13,244 nucleotides of DNA from Clostridia bacterium (GTDB lineage: Bacteria; Bacillota_A; Clostridia; Christensenellales; Aristaeellaceae), in the NCBI GenBank assembly GCA_017509065.1, contig JAFWQM010000126.1:1-13244 (forward strand), written 5' to 3'. Both the position numbers and the translations under genes were made by a program. Of this stretch, positions 1-7,159 are shown in pieces; positions within the stretch are counted from its first letter, which is position 1, and every line of letters starts with the position of its first letter. A model generated the notes under the pieces. The model saw only the letters and a program-made list of their open reading frames with translations. It searched no databases and had not been told where the DNA came from.

Positions 1-57
1 CCGCCCGGCCTCCGCTAAAAACAATCCACCGGATTGTTTTTCGAGCGCTTCGGCCCC
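1..57. repeat. 57-base palindromic repeat, left copy
   Basis: A perfect 11-base-pair hairpin (AAAAACAATCC at 17-27, loop ACC, GGATTGTTTTT at 31-41) is flanked by CCGCCCGGCC (1-10) and a CGAGCGCTTCGGCCCC tail (42-57). The same architecture, inverted and of the same 57-base length, occurs at 13157-13213. The stem is an A-run, a GC-containing core and a T-run, so it could act as a weak intrinsic terminator on either strand. It lies just past the end of the minus-strand gene that stops at 144. Its origin (REP/BIME-like or mobile) is not known. Confidence 0.8.
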
Positions 58-72
58 AGTATTCCTGCGGTT

Positions 73-92
73 TCGTTCCTTGTCTGGAACGA
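73..92. other. small inverted repeat (hairpin)
   Basis: TCGTTCC (73-79) and GGAACGA (86-92) can pair as a 7-base stem around a 6-base loop. No T-run follows on either strand, so it is not a standard terminator. It lies between the left repeat and the end of the first gene. No function is assigned. Confidence 0.45.
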
Positions 93-143
93 TTTCTCAT
101 CCCGCATCTGAATTCACGATTCAATTGGGCGAGCAATAAGAGC

Positions 144-749
144 TTAATGAATGAAGGAGTTCGTTTTCCATGCCAGCAGCGCGACGCTGACCGCGAAACC
201 GAGCCAGAGAAACGCGGCGTTCGCTTTTTTGCCCGCACTGCAAAGTTTCAGGCACACGCCTTTTTTAACCAGCGGATACAGCCAGGGCACCGGCCTTTTG
301 TTCAGCGTGTCAAGAACCAGATGCGACAGCCCGCCCGCCAGCGCCGGGACCGTCAGCAGGGGGGAGATCAGGGAGAGGCCAAGGCTGAGCAGCGCTGTGT
401 ACAGGAGGGAATGAGTGAATGTGCGGTGGGCCGACCGGTGGCCGAGGCTGGTCGTCAGGATCACGATCAGCGCTCCGACCATGATATACGCAAGGGGCTG
501 CGTCCGGATACTTGTCCACAGCCCCGCCTGCATGATCGCGTCCGCCGCGAGCAGCGCCACGGTCAGGCAGCCCGCGCCCATCCGTCCGGCAAACGCATCC
601 TGCGCGTCAGGCAGGGCTTTGCATTCCACGTCGCACAGCACGCCTCCCAGCGCTCCGCCGATCACCGCGGCGAACATATCGCCCGCCGACCGTGCCGGAC
701 ACGCCGCCAGCGCGGCCGCCACGCCGACGGTCAGATGCGTTTTGCTCAT
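144..749 (-). CDS. YdjM-like membrane-bound metal-dependent hydrolase (DUF457 family)
   Basis: About 201 residues, mostly hydrophobic, with several membrane segments. The family pattern is visible: His5 close to the N-terminus, Asp40, the GHRSAHRTFTHS block (His104, His108, His113) and HLVLDTLN (His143, Asp147). These His/Asp residues are those expected to bind metal in the YdjM/LexA-regulated inner-membrane hydrolase family, whose substrate is not established. The start is uncertain: ATG at 749 is preferred by codon, but an in-frame TTG at 752 sits better relative to a weak AAGGAAG site near 765-772. It begins about 60 bases after the ABC-3 permease gene with no terminator between, so the two are probably cotranscribed. 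Family call fairly sure; the role is open. Confidence 0.8.
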   Translation of the reverse strand: MSKTHLTVGVAAALAACPARSAGDMFAAVIGGALGGVLCDVECKALPDAQDAFAGRMGAGCLTVALLAADAIMQAGLWTSIRTQPLAYIMVGALIVILTTSLGHRSAHRTFTHSLLYTALLSLGLSLISPLLTVPALAGGLSHLVLDTLNKRPVPWLYPLVKKGVCLKLCSAGKKANAAFLWLGFAVSVALLAWKTNSFIH

Positions 750-812
750 CAAGGGGAAAGCACTTCCTTTGCGGAGGGATGAAAAAGCAGGAAGCTTGGG
801 GAAAGAATACGC

Positions 813-1634
813 TTACCTCGCTTTCGCCCTGAGCGGCAGCGTGATTGCGTAGCACGCGGCGGCGCAGAGAACGATGGCCGCGCCTGCGCCGGTATTCTCC
901 AGATAGTAGGACGCCACCAGCCCTGCCACACCGCAGAACAGGCCGATGAGCACGCTGAACAGCGCGTGCTGGGCGGCGGTGCGGCTGACGTTCCGGGCCG
1001 CGGCGGCGGGGAGAATCAGGAGCGCGTTGATCAGCAGCACGCCCACCCAGCGGATGGACAGCATGACCACCACTGCCACCAGGCTTACAAAAGCGTACTC
1101 CACCCACTTTGTATTGACCCCGCGGCTCTGGGCCAGGGCGGGGTTTACGGCGGTCAGCAGCAGGCGGTTGTAAAGCAGCGCCCAGGCTCCCACGCCCAGG
1201 GGCAGAGCCAGCGCCAGCCACAGCAGATCCGCCTCCGGCACGGACACGATGTCCCCCGCCAGCAGAGAAGAATACTTGGCGAAGCTGCCGTTTCGGGATA
1301 AAATCAGCAGGCCCGCCGCGATCCCTGTGGAGGAAAACACGCTGATGATGGTATCCGCCGACGCGCCGCCGGTGCGGTTGATGCGGGAAATCATCACCGC
1401 CCAGACCACACCGAATATGATCATGCTGATCAATTGGTTCTGGATGCCCAGCAGCATCCCGATGCCGACCCCCGCGAGCGCGCTGTGGCCCAAAGCGTCC
1501 GAGAAAAACGCCATGCGCCGGTTCACCGCCATGGTGCCAAGCAGCGCCAGTAACGGCGTCAGCAGCAGAATCGCCAGCAAGCCCCGCTTCATAAAGTCCA
1601 GCTCGAAGCATTCGAAGGGCAGGAAGGCATTCAT
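813..1634 (-). CDS. metal ABC transporter permease, ABC-3 family (ZnuB/MntB type)
   Basis: About 273 residues with seven to eight hydrophobic segments, the usual size for an ABC-3 permease of zinc, manganese or iron importers. The family signature is clear: MAFFSDALGHSALAGVGIG near residues 41-59, with Ser45-Asp46 and His50. Later segments (YAFVSLVAVVVMLSIRWVG, LLINALLILPAAAAR) also fit. It would form the membrane channel of a Mn/Zn importer, together with an ATPase and a metal-binding lipoprotein. Neither partner is encoded in this window, which is unusual because the three normally form one operon. The start is uncertain: ATG at 1634 gives a normal N-terminus, an in-frame TTG lies at 1655, and neither has a good ribosome site. 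The metal cannot be told from sequence. Confidence 0.88.
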   Translation of the reverse strand: MNAFLPFECFELDFMKRGLLAILLLTPLLALLGTMAVNRRMAFFSDALGHSALAGVGIGMLLGIQNQLISMIIFGVVWAVMISRINRTGGASADTIISVFSSTGIAAGLLILSRNGSFAKYSSLLAGDIVSVPEADLLWLALALPLGVGAWALLYNRLLLTAVNPALAQSRGVNTKWVEYAFVSLVAVVVMLSIRWVGVLLINALLILPAAAARNVSRTAAQHALFSVLIGLFCGVAGLVASYYLENTGAGAAIVLCAAACYAITLPLRAKAR

Positions 1635-1741
1635 GATTGAATATAAGGCAGTCAAAAGTCTTACCAGCTTTCTTTGGGTATGAAAGTACAGAGTGCAGAT
1701 ATATCATGTTTGCCCAAAAACGGTAACCCGGCGATTCCGCT

Positions 1742-1769
1742 ATATTATCTGTACTCTCGTCATTGTCTA
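1742..1769 (-). promoter_or_regulatory. candidate sigma-A promoter for the ABC-3 permease
   Basis: On the minus strand, TAGACA (1764-1769) and TAATAT (1742-1747) are separated by 16 bases, in the gap between the HAD gene and the permease. Transcription would start near 1735, leaving a leader of roughly 100 bases. The match is moderate and read-through from tcdA-HAD is also possible, since no terminator lies between. No convincing Zur- or MntR-type operator was recognised by eye. Confidence 0.4.
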
Positions 1770-1783
1770 AACGCGAAATATGA

Positions 1784-2455
1784 TCATTTCCAGTTTTCCG
1801 TTTCCATCTCCGGCGCAAGCTTCCGCAGCTTTTTCCTGGGATTCACCTGCACGGGATGGCCGACGAGGCGGAGCATGGGCAAATCGCTTTTGCTGTCGCC
1901 GTAGGCGCAGGAGGAAACGAAATCGGCGGTAAGGCTTTTTTCAGCAAGCCAAGCTTCGACGCGCCTGACTTTTGTTTCGCCCTTGCAGTTGCGTCTGATC
2001 GCGCCGTCAGGCTCAATGGGCGTGGCCAGCAGCGCGTCAAAGCCCAGCGCTTCCGCCGCAAAGCGCATATAATTTTCCGTAGACGCGCTCACCATTACCA
2101 GGATTTTTCCTTCCCGCCGATGCAGAGCGAAGCGATTTTTCGCTTCGGCGTATACCTTGGGCAGAAGGATCTGCTCCACGAATTCCCTGTCCAGCCTGTC
2201 CAGATACTGTGAATCGTGCCGTTTCCTGAATGCCAGCGCCGCGCTCTTGGAGTCCGCGTCGCTCATGCGCTTCATGCAGTACAGGGCCGCCGCCCGCAGC
2301 GCGATGAAAAATTCCCGCATCGTTACCGCGCGCTTTTTCCGGGCGAAACGCAGATAATACGTGACGCTGTCCCCCGGGATGAGCGTACCGTCAAAATCGA
2401 ACAATGCCAGGGAAACAGGTTTCTTCCCGGTTGATAGCATCACGCGTACCGGCAT
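1784..2455 (-). CDS. HAD superfamily phosphatase, subfamily IB (SerB-like)
   Basis: About 223 residues. All four HAD motifs are present: motif I DFDGTL (nucleophile Asp20, acid Asp22), motif II Ser123 in VMVSAS, motif III Lys162 in CKGETKV, and motif IV GDSKSDLPML (Asp187, Asp191). The helical cap lies between motifs I and II (about residues 30-110), as in subclass IB proteins such as phosphoserine phosphatase. The substrate is therefore a small phosphate ester, but which one is unknown. The start at 2455 is chosen because GGAGG (minus strand, 2463-2467) is 7 bases upstream; an ATG at 2482 adds nine residues and has no ribosome site. It follows tcdA by about 50 bases and is probably cotranscribed. 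A general cytoplasmic phosphatase is the safest reading. Confidence 0.88.
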   Translation of the reverse strand: MPVRVMLSTGKKPVSLALFDFDGTLIPGDSVTYYLRFARKKRAVTMREFFIALRAAALYCMKRMSDADSKSAALAFRKRHDSQYLDRLDREFVEQILLPKVYAEAKNRFALHRREGKILVMVSASTENYMRFAAEALGFDALLATPIEPDGAIRRNCKGETKVRRVEAWLAEKSLTADFVSSCAYGDSKSDLPMLRLVGHPVQVNPRKKLRKLAPEMETENWK

Positions 2456-2506
2456 GGTCTCGCCTCCGTCCTTCCTGTTCATGGTAACATGGGGAAACGG
2501 AAAGTG

Positions 2507-3229
2507 TCAAGGTTTAGCGCCTTTTTCCCCGATGATGTCCCGCACGATGACCGACGCCATGATCAGTCCCATCACCGGCGGCACGAACGCGATGCTGCCG
2601 GGAACGGCGCGGCGGGAGGTTTCCTGGGAACCTTCACCCTGCGGCGTGATGGCGGGCTCAACAGAATAAACCACCTTTAATGCGGGAATCCCCCGCTTGC
2701 GCAGCTCCCTCCGCATCACGCGGGCAAGGGGACAGTTTTCGGTTTCATATATATCTCCGACCCTGAATTGCGTGGGATCGAGCCGGTTCCCCGCGCCCAT
2801 GGCGCTGATGAGGGGAATGCCGAGGCGATACGCCTTTTCCGCAATATCCAGCTTGGCGGCCACGGTGTCGATGGCGTCGGCGATGTAATCAAAAGACGCA
2901 AAATCTATTTTCCCCGCTTCCTCCGGCAGATAAAACAGCTTATGGCCGGTGATCTTCGCTTCCGGATTGATGTCCAGCAGGCGCTCTGTCATCACGTCCG
3001 CTTTGTCCCGGCCAACGGTGCTGTGCAGAGCGATGAGCTGCCGGTTCAGGTTGGAGAGGGACACCCGGTCGTTATCGTAAAAATCCAGGCTGCCCACGCC
3101 GCAGCGGATCAGGGCTTCCGCCACATATCCGCCCACGCCGCCGATGCCGAACAGCGCCACGCGCGCCGAACGCAGCTTTTCGATTCCTTCCCGGCCAATC
3201 AGCAGCGCTTCCCGTTCAAATTGATCCAT
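2507..3229 (-). CDS. tcdA: tRNA threonylcarbamoyladenosine dehydratase (ThiF/MoeB/HesA family)
   Basis: About 240 residues, an E1-like adenylating enzyme. TcdA uses ATP to cyclise the t6A modification at tRNA position 37 to ct6A. Visible features are the nucleotide-binding GIGGVGG (residues 28-34), acidic residues Asp52/Asp54, SNLNRQ (Arg63), Lys76, and DAIDT (Asp121), followed by the GSIAFVPPVMGL segment typical of TcdA near the C-terminus. The start at 3229 has GGAGGA 7 bases upstream. A longer in-frame reading from 3394 runs back through a promoter and the neighbouring terminator, so it is not real. A near-consensus promoter lies just upstream. A generic ThiF-like E1 is the alternative, but no ubiquitin-like partner is nearby. 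Confidence 0.9.
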   Translation of the reverse strand: MDQFEREALLIGREGIEKLRSARVALFGIGGVGGYVAEALIRCGVGSLDFYDNDRVSLSNLNRQLIALHSTVGRDKADVMTERLLDINPEAKITGHKLFYLPEEAGKIDFASFDYIADAIDTVAAKLDIAEKAYRLGIPLISAMGAGNRLDPTQFRVGDIYETENCPLARVMRRELRKRGIPALKVVYSVEPAITPQGEGSQETSRRAVPGSIAFVPPVMGLIMASVIVRDIIGEKGAKP

Positions 3230-3262
3230 GCGTATTTCCTCCGTTATCCGCGGGATGCTTCC

Positions 3263-3291
3263 ATTATATCCCCGGAAAAGTAGAGCGTCAA
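3263..3291 (-). promoter_or_regulatory. sigma-A promoter of tcdA
   Basis: On the minus strand, TTGACG (3286-3291) and TATAAT (3263-3268) are exactly 17 bases apart, a near-perfect housekeeping promoter. It lies 34 bases or more upstream of the tcdA ATG. It probably also transcribes the HAD gene that follows. Confidence 0.85.
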
Positions 3292-3318
3292 GGCGGAGAA
3301 GCCAATGAAAAACGGACG

Positions 3319-3354
3319 AAAAAAACCACGTCTTGTCCATTCGGAAAGACGTGG
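3319..3354 (-). terminator. intrinsic terminator of the sugar importer operon
   Basis: On the minus strand, CCACGTCTT (3346-3354) pairs perfectly with AAGACGTGG (3326-3334) across an 11-base loop and is followed by a run of seven T (3319-3325). It sits about 45 bases past the end of the permease C gene and just before the tcdA promoter, so it insulates the two units. Confidence 0.88.
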
Positions 3355-3400
3355 CGGACAATCCTGTAATGTGCAGCCGTGGAGAGCGGATCATTTGATA

Positions 3401-4312
3401 TTATCCCTTCACCGAACCCATGGTGAGGCCGCTCATGAAATATTTTTGAAGGAAGGGATAGACGCACAGGATGGGCACCGCGCCAAGAAAAATCTGCGCA
3501 GCCTTGAAGGTGCGCTCGGAGATTTCCCGCATGACGAGTTGTTCGCTGGAAGTCATGGATTGCAGGTCCGGGTTGATGATGATGGTGCGCAGGTAGCTTT
3601 GCAGGGGATAATTGTAGGTGTGGTTCATGTAGATGATGCCGTCGAACCAGCTGTTCCAGTGGTTCACGATCACGAACAGGCTCACCGTCGCCAGGGACGG
3701 CAGGGACAGAGGCAGATAGATCGTCAGCAGTGTTTTGAAATGGCCCGCACCGTCGATGAACGCCGCTTCCTCGATTTCGTGGGGGATGGTGCGGAAGAAG
3801 TTCATCATCAGCACCATGTTGAAAATCGGCACAGCCCCGGGCAGCACCAGCGCCCAGATGGTGTCCAGCATGCCCAGATAGCGGATGGTCATGTAGGTGG
3901 GGATCAGGCCGCCGCTGAACATCATGGTGAAAATGAAGATCCAGGCATACTTGCCCCGGGCGTGGAACACGTTCTTTTCCTTGGACAGGGGGTAGGCGGT
4001 GAGGATGATGACCACCATGGTGATGGCGTACCCCAGCGCCACCCGCTTGGCGGAAATCAGGAACGCCTGCAGGAACTGCGGCTTTGTCAGCGCGTACTGG
4101 TAGGACGACCAGGTGAACTCCACCGGCCACAGCTTCACATAGCCCGCCGCCGCCGCGTTGGACGAGGACAGCGACACCGCCAGCACGTTGATCAGCGGCA
4201 GCAGGCACAGCAGCGCCGAGCACGTGAGGAACAGGTAATCCGCCGCCAGAAAGATTTTCCGGCTGGTGGACAGCTTGATATGGGTACCGGTCATTTCTTC
4301 TTTTTGCTTCAT
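3401..4312 (-). CDS. carbohydrate ABC transporter permease, LplC/YtcP type
   Basis: About 303 residues with six hydrophobic segments, one of two inner-membrane subunits of a CUT1-type sugar or oligosaccharide importer. The EAA loop that docks the ATPase is visible near residues 182-205 (EAAFIDGAGHFKTLL, then LPLSLP). A GLIPTYM segment and a C-terminal QKYFMSGLTMGSVKG tail are typical of this subfamily. ATG at 4312 is preferred: AGGAGG (4321-4326 on the minus strand) is 8 bases upstream. A GTG at 4321 would overlap the ribosome site. The site also overlaps the stop codon of permease B, only 13 bases away, so translation is probably coupled. It ends the operon, before a strong terminator. Confidence 0.93.
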   Translation of the reverse strand: MKQKEEMTGTHIKLSTSRKIFLAADYLFLTCSALLCLLPLINVLAVSLSSSNAAAAGYVKLWPVEFTWSSYQYALTKPQFLQAFLISAKRVALGYAITMVVIILTAYPLSKEKNVFHARGKYAWIFIFTMMFSGGLIPTYMTIRYLGMLDTIWALVLPGAVPIFNMVLMMNFFRTIPHEIEEAAFIDGAGHFKTLLTIYLPLSLPSLATVSLFVIVNHWNSWFDGIIYMNHTYNYPLQSYLRTIIINPDLQSMTSSEQLVMREISERTFKAAQIFLGAVPILCVYPFLQKYFMSGLTMGSVKG

Positions 4313-4325
4313 TCCGCCCACCTCC

Positions 4326-5258
4326 TCAGAACACCCGGTAGTTGGCGAAGCGGCCCGCCAGGTAGTTGGCCAGGGACACCATGATGATGGAGATCACGGA
4401 CTTGAACAGCCCCACGGCGGTGGACACACTGAACTGCGCCTGCTCCAGGCCCAGCCGGTACACGAAGGTGTCGATGATATCGCCGGTGGAATAGACCGAC
4501 GGGCTGTAGAGGTTGAAAATCTGGTCAAAGCCCGCGTTCAGGATGTTGCCCAGGTTCAGCACACCCATCAGCGTCACGATGGGCAGGATGCCGGGCAGCG
4601 TCACGTGCCAGGTCTGCTGCATGCGGGTCGCGCCGTCGATGGACGCGGCCTCGTACAGGTTCCTGTCCACGTTCGTCAGCGCCGCCAGATACACAATGGT
4701 GTCATAGCCGAAGTTTTTCCACACGGCGGTGATGACCATGGTGTAAGGGAACCAGGCTTTATCCCCAAGGAAATAGATGGGCTTTCCGCCGAAGAAGCGG
4801 ATCAGATCGTTCACGATGCCGGTGGAGGGGGACAGCACGTCCATCAGCACGCCGCCCAGGATGACCCAGGAGAGGAAATGGGGGAAGTATACCACCGTCT
4901 GCACCGTGCGCTTGAAAGGCTTGTTTCCCACCTCGTTCAGCATCAGCGCCACGAAGATGGGCACGATCATGCCCACGATGATTTTCAGCACCGCGATGAA
5001 CACCGTGTTGTACAGCACGCTGCCCATATTCGGCAGCTTGGCCATATACACGAAGTTCTCCCACCCCACCCACTTGGAGCCGAAAAAGCCCTTAGCCGGC
5101 TTGAAATTCTCAAAGGCCATGATGATGCCGAACATGGGGATATAATGGAAAACGATCAGCAGCGCCAGGCCGGGCAGCAGCATCAAATGCAGCGGCAATT
5201 CCCGCAGCCGCCGCTGCTTGCGGAACTCCCGGGTGGACTTGCGGGTGATGGCGGTCAT
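4326..5258 (-). CDS. carbohydrate ABC transporter permease, LplB/YteP type
   Basis: About 310 residues. After a basic cytoplasmic N-terminus there are six predicted membrane segments, the first at about residues 22-48 (LMLLPGLALLIVFHYIPMFG). The EAA loop is at about 203-226 (EAASIDGATRMQQTW, then LPGILP), and the protein ends in NYLAGRFANYRVF, a typical end of this subfamily. It pairs with permease C to form the sugar channel. A GGGGGA ribosome site precedes the ATG at 5258. It is separated from the binding-protein gene by about 170 bases holding a long inverted repeat, so it is probably made from read-through transcript. No ATPase gene is present; these systems commonly borrow a shared MsmX/MsmK-like ATPase. 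Confidence 0.93.
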   Translation of the reverse strand: MTAITRKSTREFRKQRRLRELPLHLMLLPGLALLIVFHYIPMFGIIMAFENFKPAKGFFGSKWVGWENFVYMAKLPNMGSVLYNTVFIAVLKIIVGMIVPIFVALMLNEVGNKPFKRTVQTVVYFPHFLSWVILGGVLMDVLSPSTGIVNDLIRFFGGKPIYFLGDKAWFPYTMVITAVWKNFGYDTIVYLAALTNVDRNLYEAASIDGATRMQQTWHVTLPGILPIVTLMGVLNLGNILNAGFDQIFNLYSPSVYSTGDIIDTFVYRLGLEQAQFSVSTAVGLFKSVISIIMVSLANYLAGRFANYRVF

Positions 5259-5291
5259 GGCGATTCCCCCTTTTTCGCGTGAGGAGATAAG

Positions 5292-5408
5292 AGTGAGGAG
5301 TTAGGAGTGATGAGTGAGGAGTTTATCATGATTTGCGTATAAAACTCGTGAATCCAGCGGACGCAAAGCACTATAAAACTCCTAACTCCTCACTCCTAAC
5401 TCCTCACT
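5292..5408. repeat. long imperfect inverted repeat between importer genes
   Basis: Arms 5292-5326 and 5373-5408 are complementary over about 35 bases with two mismatches and one extra base. Each arm is a degenerate tandem run of an AGGAGT-containing unit (for example AGTGAGGAGTTAGGAGTGA at the outer end of the left arm). A second, inner inverted repeat, TTTGCGT (5332-5338) and ACGCAAA (5361-5367), lies in the loop, and TATAAAACTC is repeated directly at 5338-5347 and 5372-5381. The result could be one long hairpin in the importer mRNA. It is compatible with a small non-coding mobile or repetitive element, and with an mRNA-stability or partial-termination structure. Confidence 0.85.
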
Positions 5409-5431
5409 GAATGGTTTCCTGCCTTACAGGA

Positions 5432-7036
5432 TTACTTCACGGTCTCATACCAGGCGTTCACTTCTTCGGTGATTTCGGTGCCGCCCAGCTTGTAGAAGTC
5501 TTCCACGTACTTGTCAAAGGCGCTGATGTCCTCGCCCATGATGATGCTGGTGAAGACTTCGGCTTCCATGGCTTCCAGGGTGGACATGTACTTGTTCATC
5601 GCGTCGGTAGGCGTGCCGTAAAACTTGTTGGTGATGTAGTTGCCGCTGTTCACGTACTGCTCGATCACCGCGAAGCTGCTGTTCTCGCCGAAGATGCGGT
5701 CCTGGGTCCAGCCGTCGGGGTTCTTGTCGTTGCGCCAGGTCAGGATGCGGTCATAGTAGCCGCGCTCTTCGGTGTTCAGGGCGGAGGGATCGCCGGTCTC
5801 GAAGGCGGTGCGGATCTTCTTGAAGGCGTTCAGGTTCTTGCCGGGGTTCTCGTCGCCGATGACGTTGTACTGCCAGATGGCGATGCCGCTTTCAGAGATG
5901 GACAGGGAGTTGTCCTCCTGCTCGCCGTAGGCGCTCTGGTGGCTCCAGTTGAGCAGCTTGATGAGGGCTTCGGGATGCTCGCTCTTGGCGCTCATGGCGT
6001 AGTAGCGGGTGACGGGCATCTTAGTGATGGGCAGAGCGGGCTGGTCGTCGCTGGAGAGCACGGGATAGGCTTTCCAGTCAGCGTTCGGGTCGTTCACGAC
6101 GCTGGCATCCAGGAACGCGCCGGCGGAGGACATGGTGCCAAACACGACGCCCACCTTACCGGCGGACACGGTTTCCTTCACCTTGGCCTTATCTTTGACG
6201 CCGAATTCGGGGTCGATCAGGCCGTCCTTGTACCACTCCTGGAGCTTCAGCAGCGCCCCGCGCATTTCAGGCTGCACGGAGCCGTAGGCCAAAGCGCCGT
6301 CTTCCTTTTCGATCCAGCTCATGGGATAAGCGTGGTAGCCGTAGAACAGGCCGACCGCGGTGGCATGGGCGTGCTTGTAGAAATCCTTTTGCAGCGCCAG
6401 GCCGTAGGTGTCGTTCACGCCGTTGCCGTCGGGATCCTGGGTGGCGAAGGCGCGGATGATGGTTTCCAGCTCGGCCAGGGTGGTGGGTTCAGCCAGGCCC
6501 AGCTTGTTCAGCCAGTCCGTGCGGATGAACAGCACGCCCAGGGAGTCGAAAGAGGAAGCGGTGTGGGGAATGGCGTACAGCTTGCCGTCCACCTTGGCAG
6601 TGTCGAACTGCTTCATATCGGCCATCAGGGTGTCCTTGGCGTACTGGTTGGCGTACTGGTCAAACAGGTCGGTCAGGTCGTACAGGTCGCCTTCCTGGGC
6701 CAATTCCTTGAGCTGAGCGGCTTTCAGCCACATCAGGTCGGGCAGGTCGCCGGAGGCGATGGACACGTTCATTTTCTGGTCGAACTGTTCCTCGGCCACC
6801 ACCCAGTCATAGACCAGGTTGATGCCCAGGTCGCTCAGATACCGGTCGATGTATACGTTCTTTTCAATGGTGTCGCCGTTTTCAAACTGGATGGCGGAAG
6901 AGAGGAAGCGCCACGCGGTCAGGGTGATCGGCGGATCGTAGGGCTTATCCATGTCCTCCTGGGTGATGTCGGCCAGCGCGCCGCATACGCCCAGCAGCAG
7001 GCACAGCGCCAGCAGAACAGACAGCAGTTTTTTCAT
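5432..7036 (-). CDS. extracellular solute-binding protein of a sugar ABC importer
   Basis: About 534 residues, the large size usual for LplA/LipO-like (family 1) binding proteins. It starts with a signal peptide: MKK, a Leu/Ala-rich core, then GVCGALAD. The best cleavage site is ALA|D, for signal peptidase I. The only Cys is preceded by LGV, which is not a standard lipobox, so lipid anchoring is doubtful. It would bind the oligosaccharide outside the membrane and deliver it to the two permeases downstream. ATG at 7036 has a GGAGGG ribosome site. Its promoter faces the histidine kinase operon across about 170 bases. The ligand is unknown; the GH43 gene on the other side suggests an arabinose- or xylose-type oligosaccharide. 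Confidence 0.92.
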   Translation of the reverse strand: MKKLLSVLLALCLLLGVCGALADITQEDMDKPYDPPITLTAWRFLSSAIQFENGDTIEKNVYIDRYLSDLGINLVYDWVVAEEQFDQKMNVSIASGDLPDLMWLKAAQLKELAQEGDLYDLTDLFDQYANQYAKDTLMADMKQFDTAKVDGKLYAIPHTASSFDSLGVLFIRTDWLNKLGLAEPTTLAELETIIRAFATQDPDGNGVNDTYGLALQKDFYKHAHATAVGLFYGYHAYPMSWIEKEDGALAYGSVQPEMRGALLKLQEWYKDGLIDPEFGVKDKAKVKETVSAGKVGVVFGTMSSAGAFLDASVVNDPNADWKAYPVLSSDDQPALPITKMPVTRYYAMSAKSEHPEALIKLLNWSHQSAYGEQEDNSLSISESGIAIWQYNVIGDENPGKNLNAFKKIRTAFETGDPSALNTEERGYYDRILTWRNDKNPDGWTQDRIFGENSSFAVIEQYVNSGNYITNKFYGTPTDAMNKYMSTLEAMEAEVFTSIIMGEDISAFDKYVEDFYKLGGTEITEEVNAWYETVK

Positions 7037-7062
7037 TGAGTTTCCCTCCGTTCAAACGATTT

Positions 7063-7078
7063 GGAGCGTGCTCGCTCC
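7063..7078 (-). other. hairpin in the 5' leader of the binding-protein mRNA
   Basis: GGAGCG (7063-7068) and CGCTCC (7073-7078) form a perfect 6-base stem around 4 bases. It lies just downstream of the predicted transcription start and about 27 bases before the ATG of the binding-protein gene. It might stabilise the 5' end of the mRNA; this is inference only. Confidence 0.45.
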
Positions 7079-7088
7079 GTTTAATGTT

Positions 7089-7117
7089 ATTATAGTCCGT
7101 TTTCGCACCGGTGTGTA
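7089..7117 (-). promoter_or_regulatory. promoter of the sugar importer operon
   Basis: On the minus strand there is a perfect TATAAT (7089-7094) with TACACA (7112-7117) 17 bases upstream, a poor -35. A weak -35 with a strong -10 is typical of a promoter that needs an activator. The spacer region includes a palindrome, CACCGGTG (7106-7113), which overlaps the -35 edge. The AraC-type regulator encoded next door is the obvious candidate activator. Confidence 0.65.
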
Positions 7118-7159
7118 CATTCATTTGTTGACAATTTATTCTTTCCTTTACCAATACGG

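Noticed and set aside
1780..1787. ATGATCAT palindrome as a metal-regulator operator before the ABC-3 permease
   Set aside because: It overlaps the HAD stop codon, is only 8 bases long, and does not extend into a Zur- or MntR-like box.
607..1818. 403-residue minus-strand frame overlapping the ABC-3 permease
   Set aside because: Wrong frame for the permease, Arg/Gly-rich, overlaps three recognised genes and has no domain.
2507..3394. N-terminal extension of TcdA to 3394
   Set aside because: The extra 55 residues would be encoded by the importer terminator and by the tcdA promoter itself; the ribosome site is at the internal ATG at 3229.
3305..5282. Two long plus-strand frames (3305-4384 and 4266-5282) opposite the permease genes
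   Set aside because: They are rich in His, Gln, Arg and Asp with no membrane or domain pattern, while the opposite strand has clear permeases with EAA loops.
5411..7039. 542-residue plus-strand reading frame opposite the binding-protein gene
   Set aside because: It is a shadow produced by GC-rich codon use. It lacks recognisable domains, is His/Gly/Val-rich, and the minus-strand frame has a signal peptide, ribosome site and promoter.
7128..7133. Perfect TTGACA on the plus strand as the kinase promoter -35 box
   Set aside because: No acceptable -10 lies 16-18 bases downstream (it reads CCAATA); the ATGACA/TATGAT pair closer to the gene is better.
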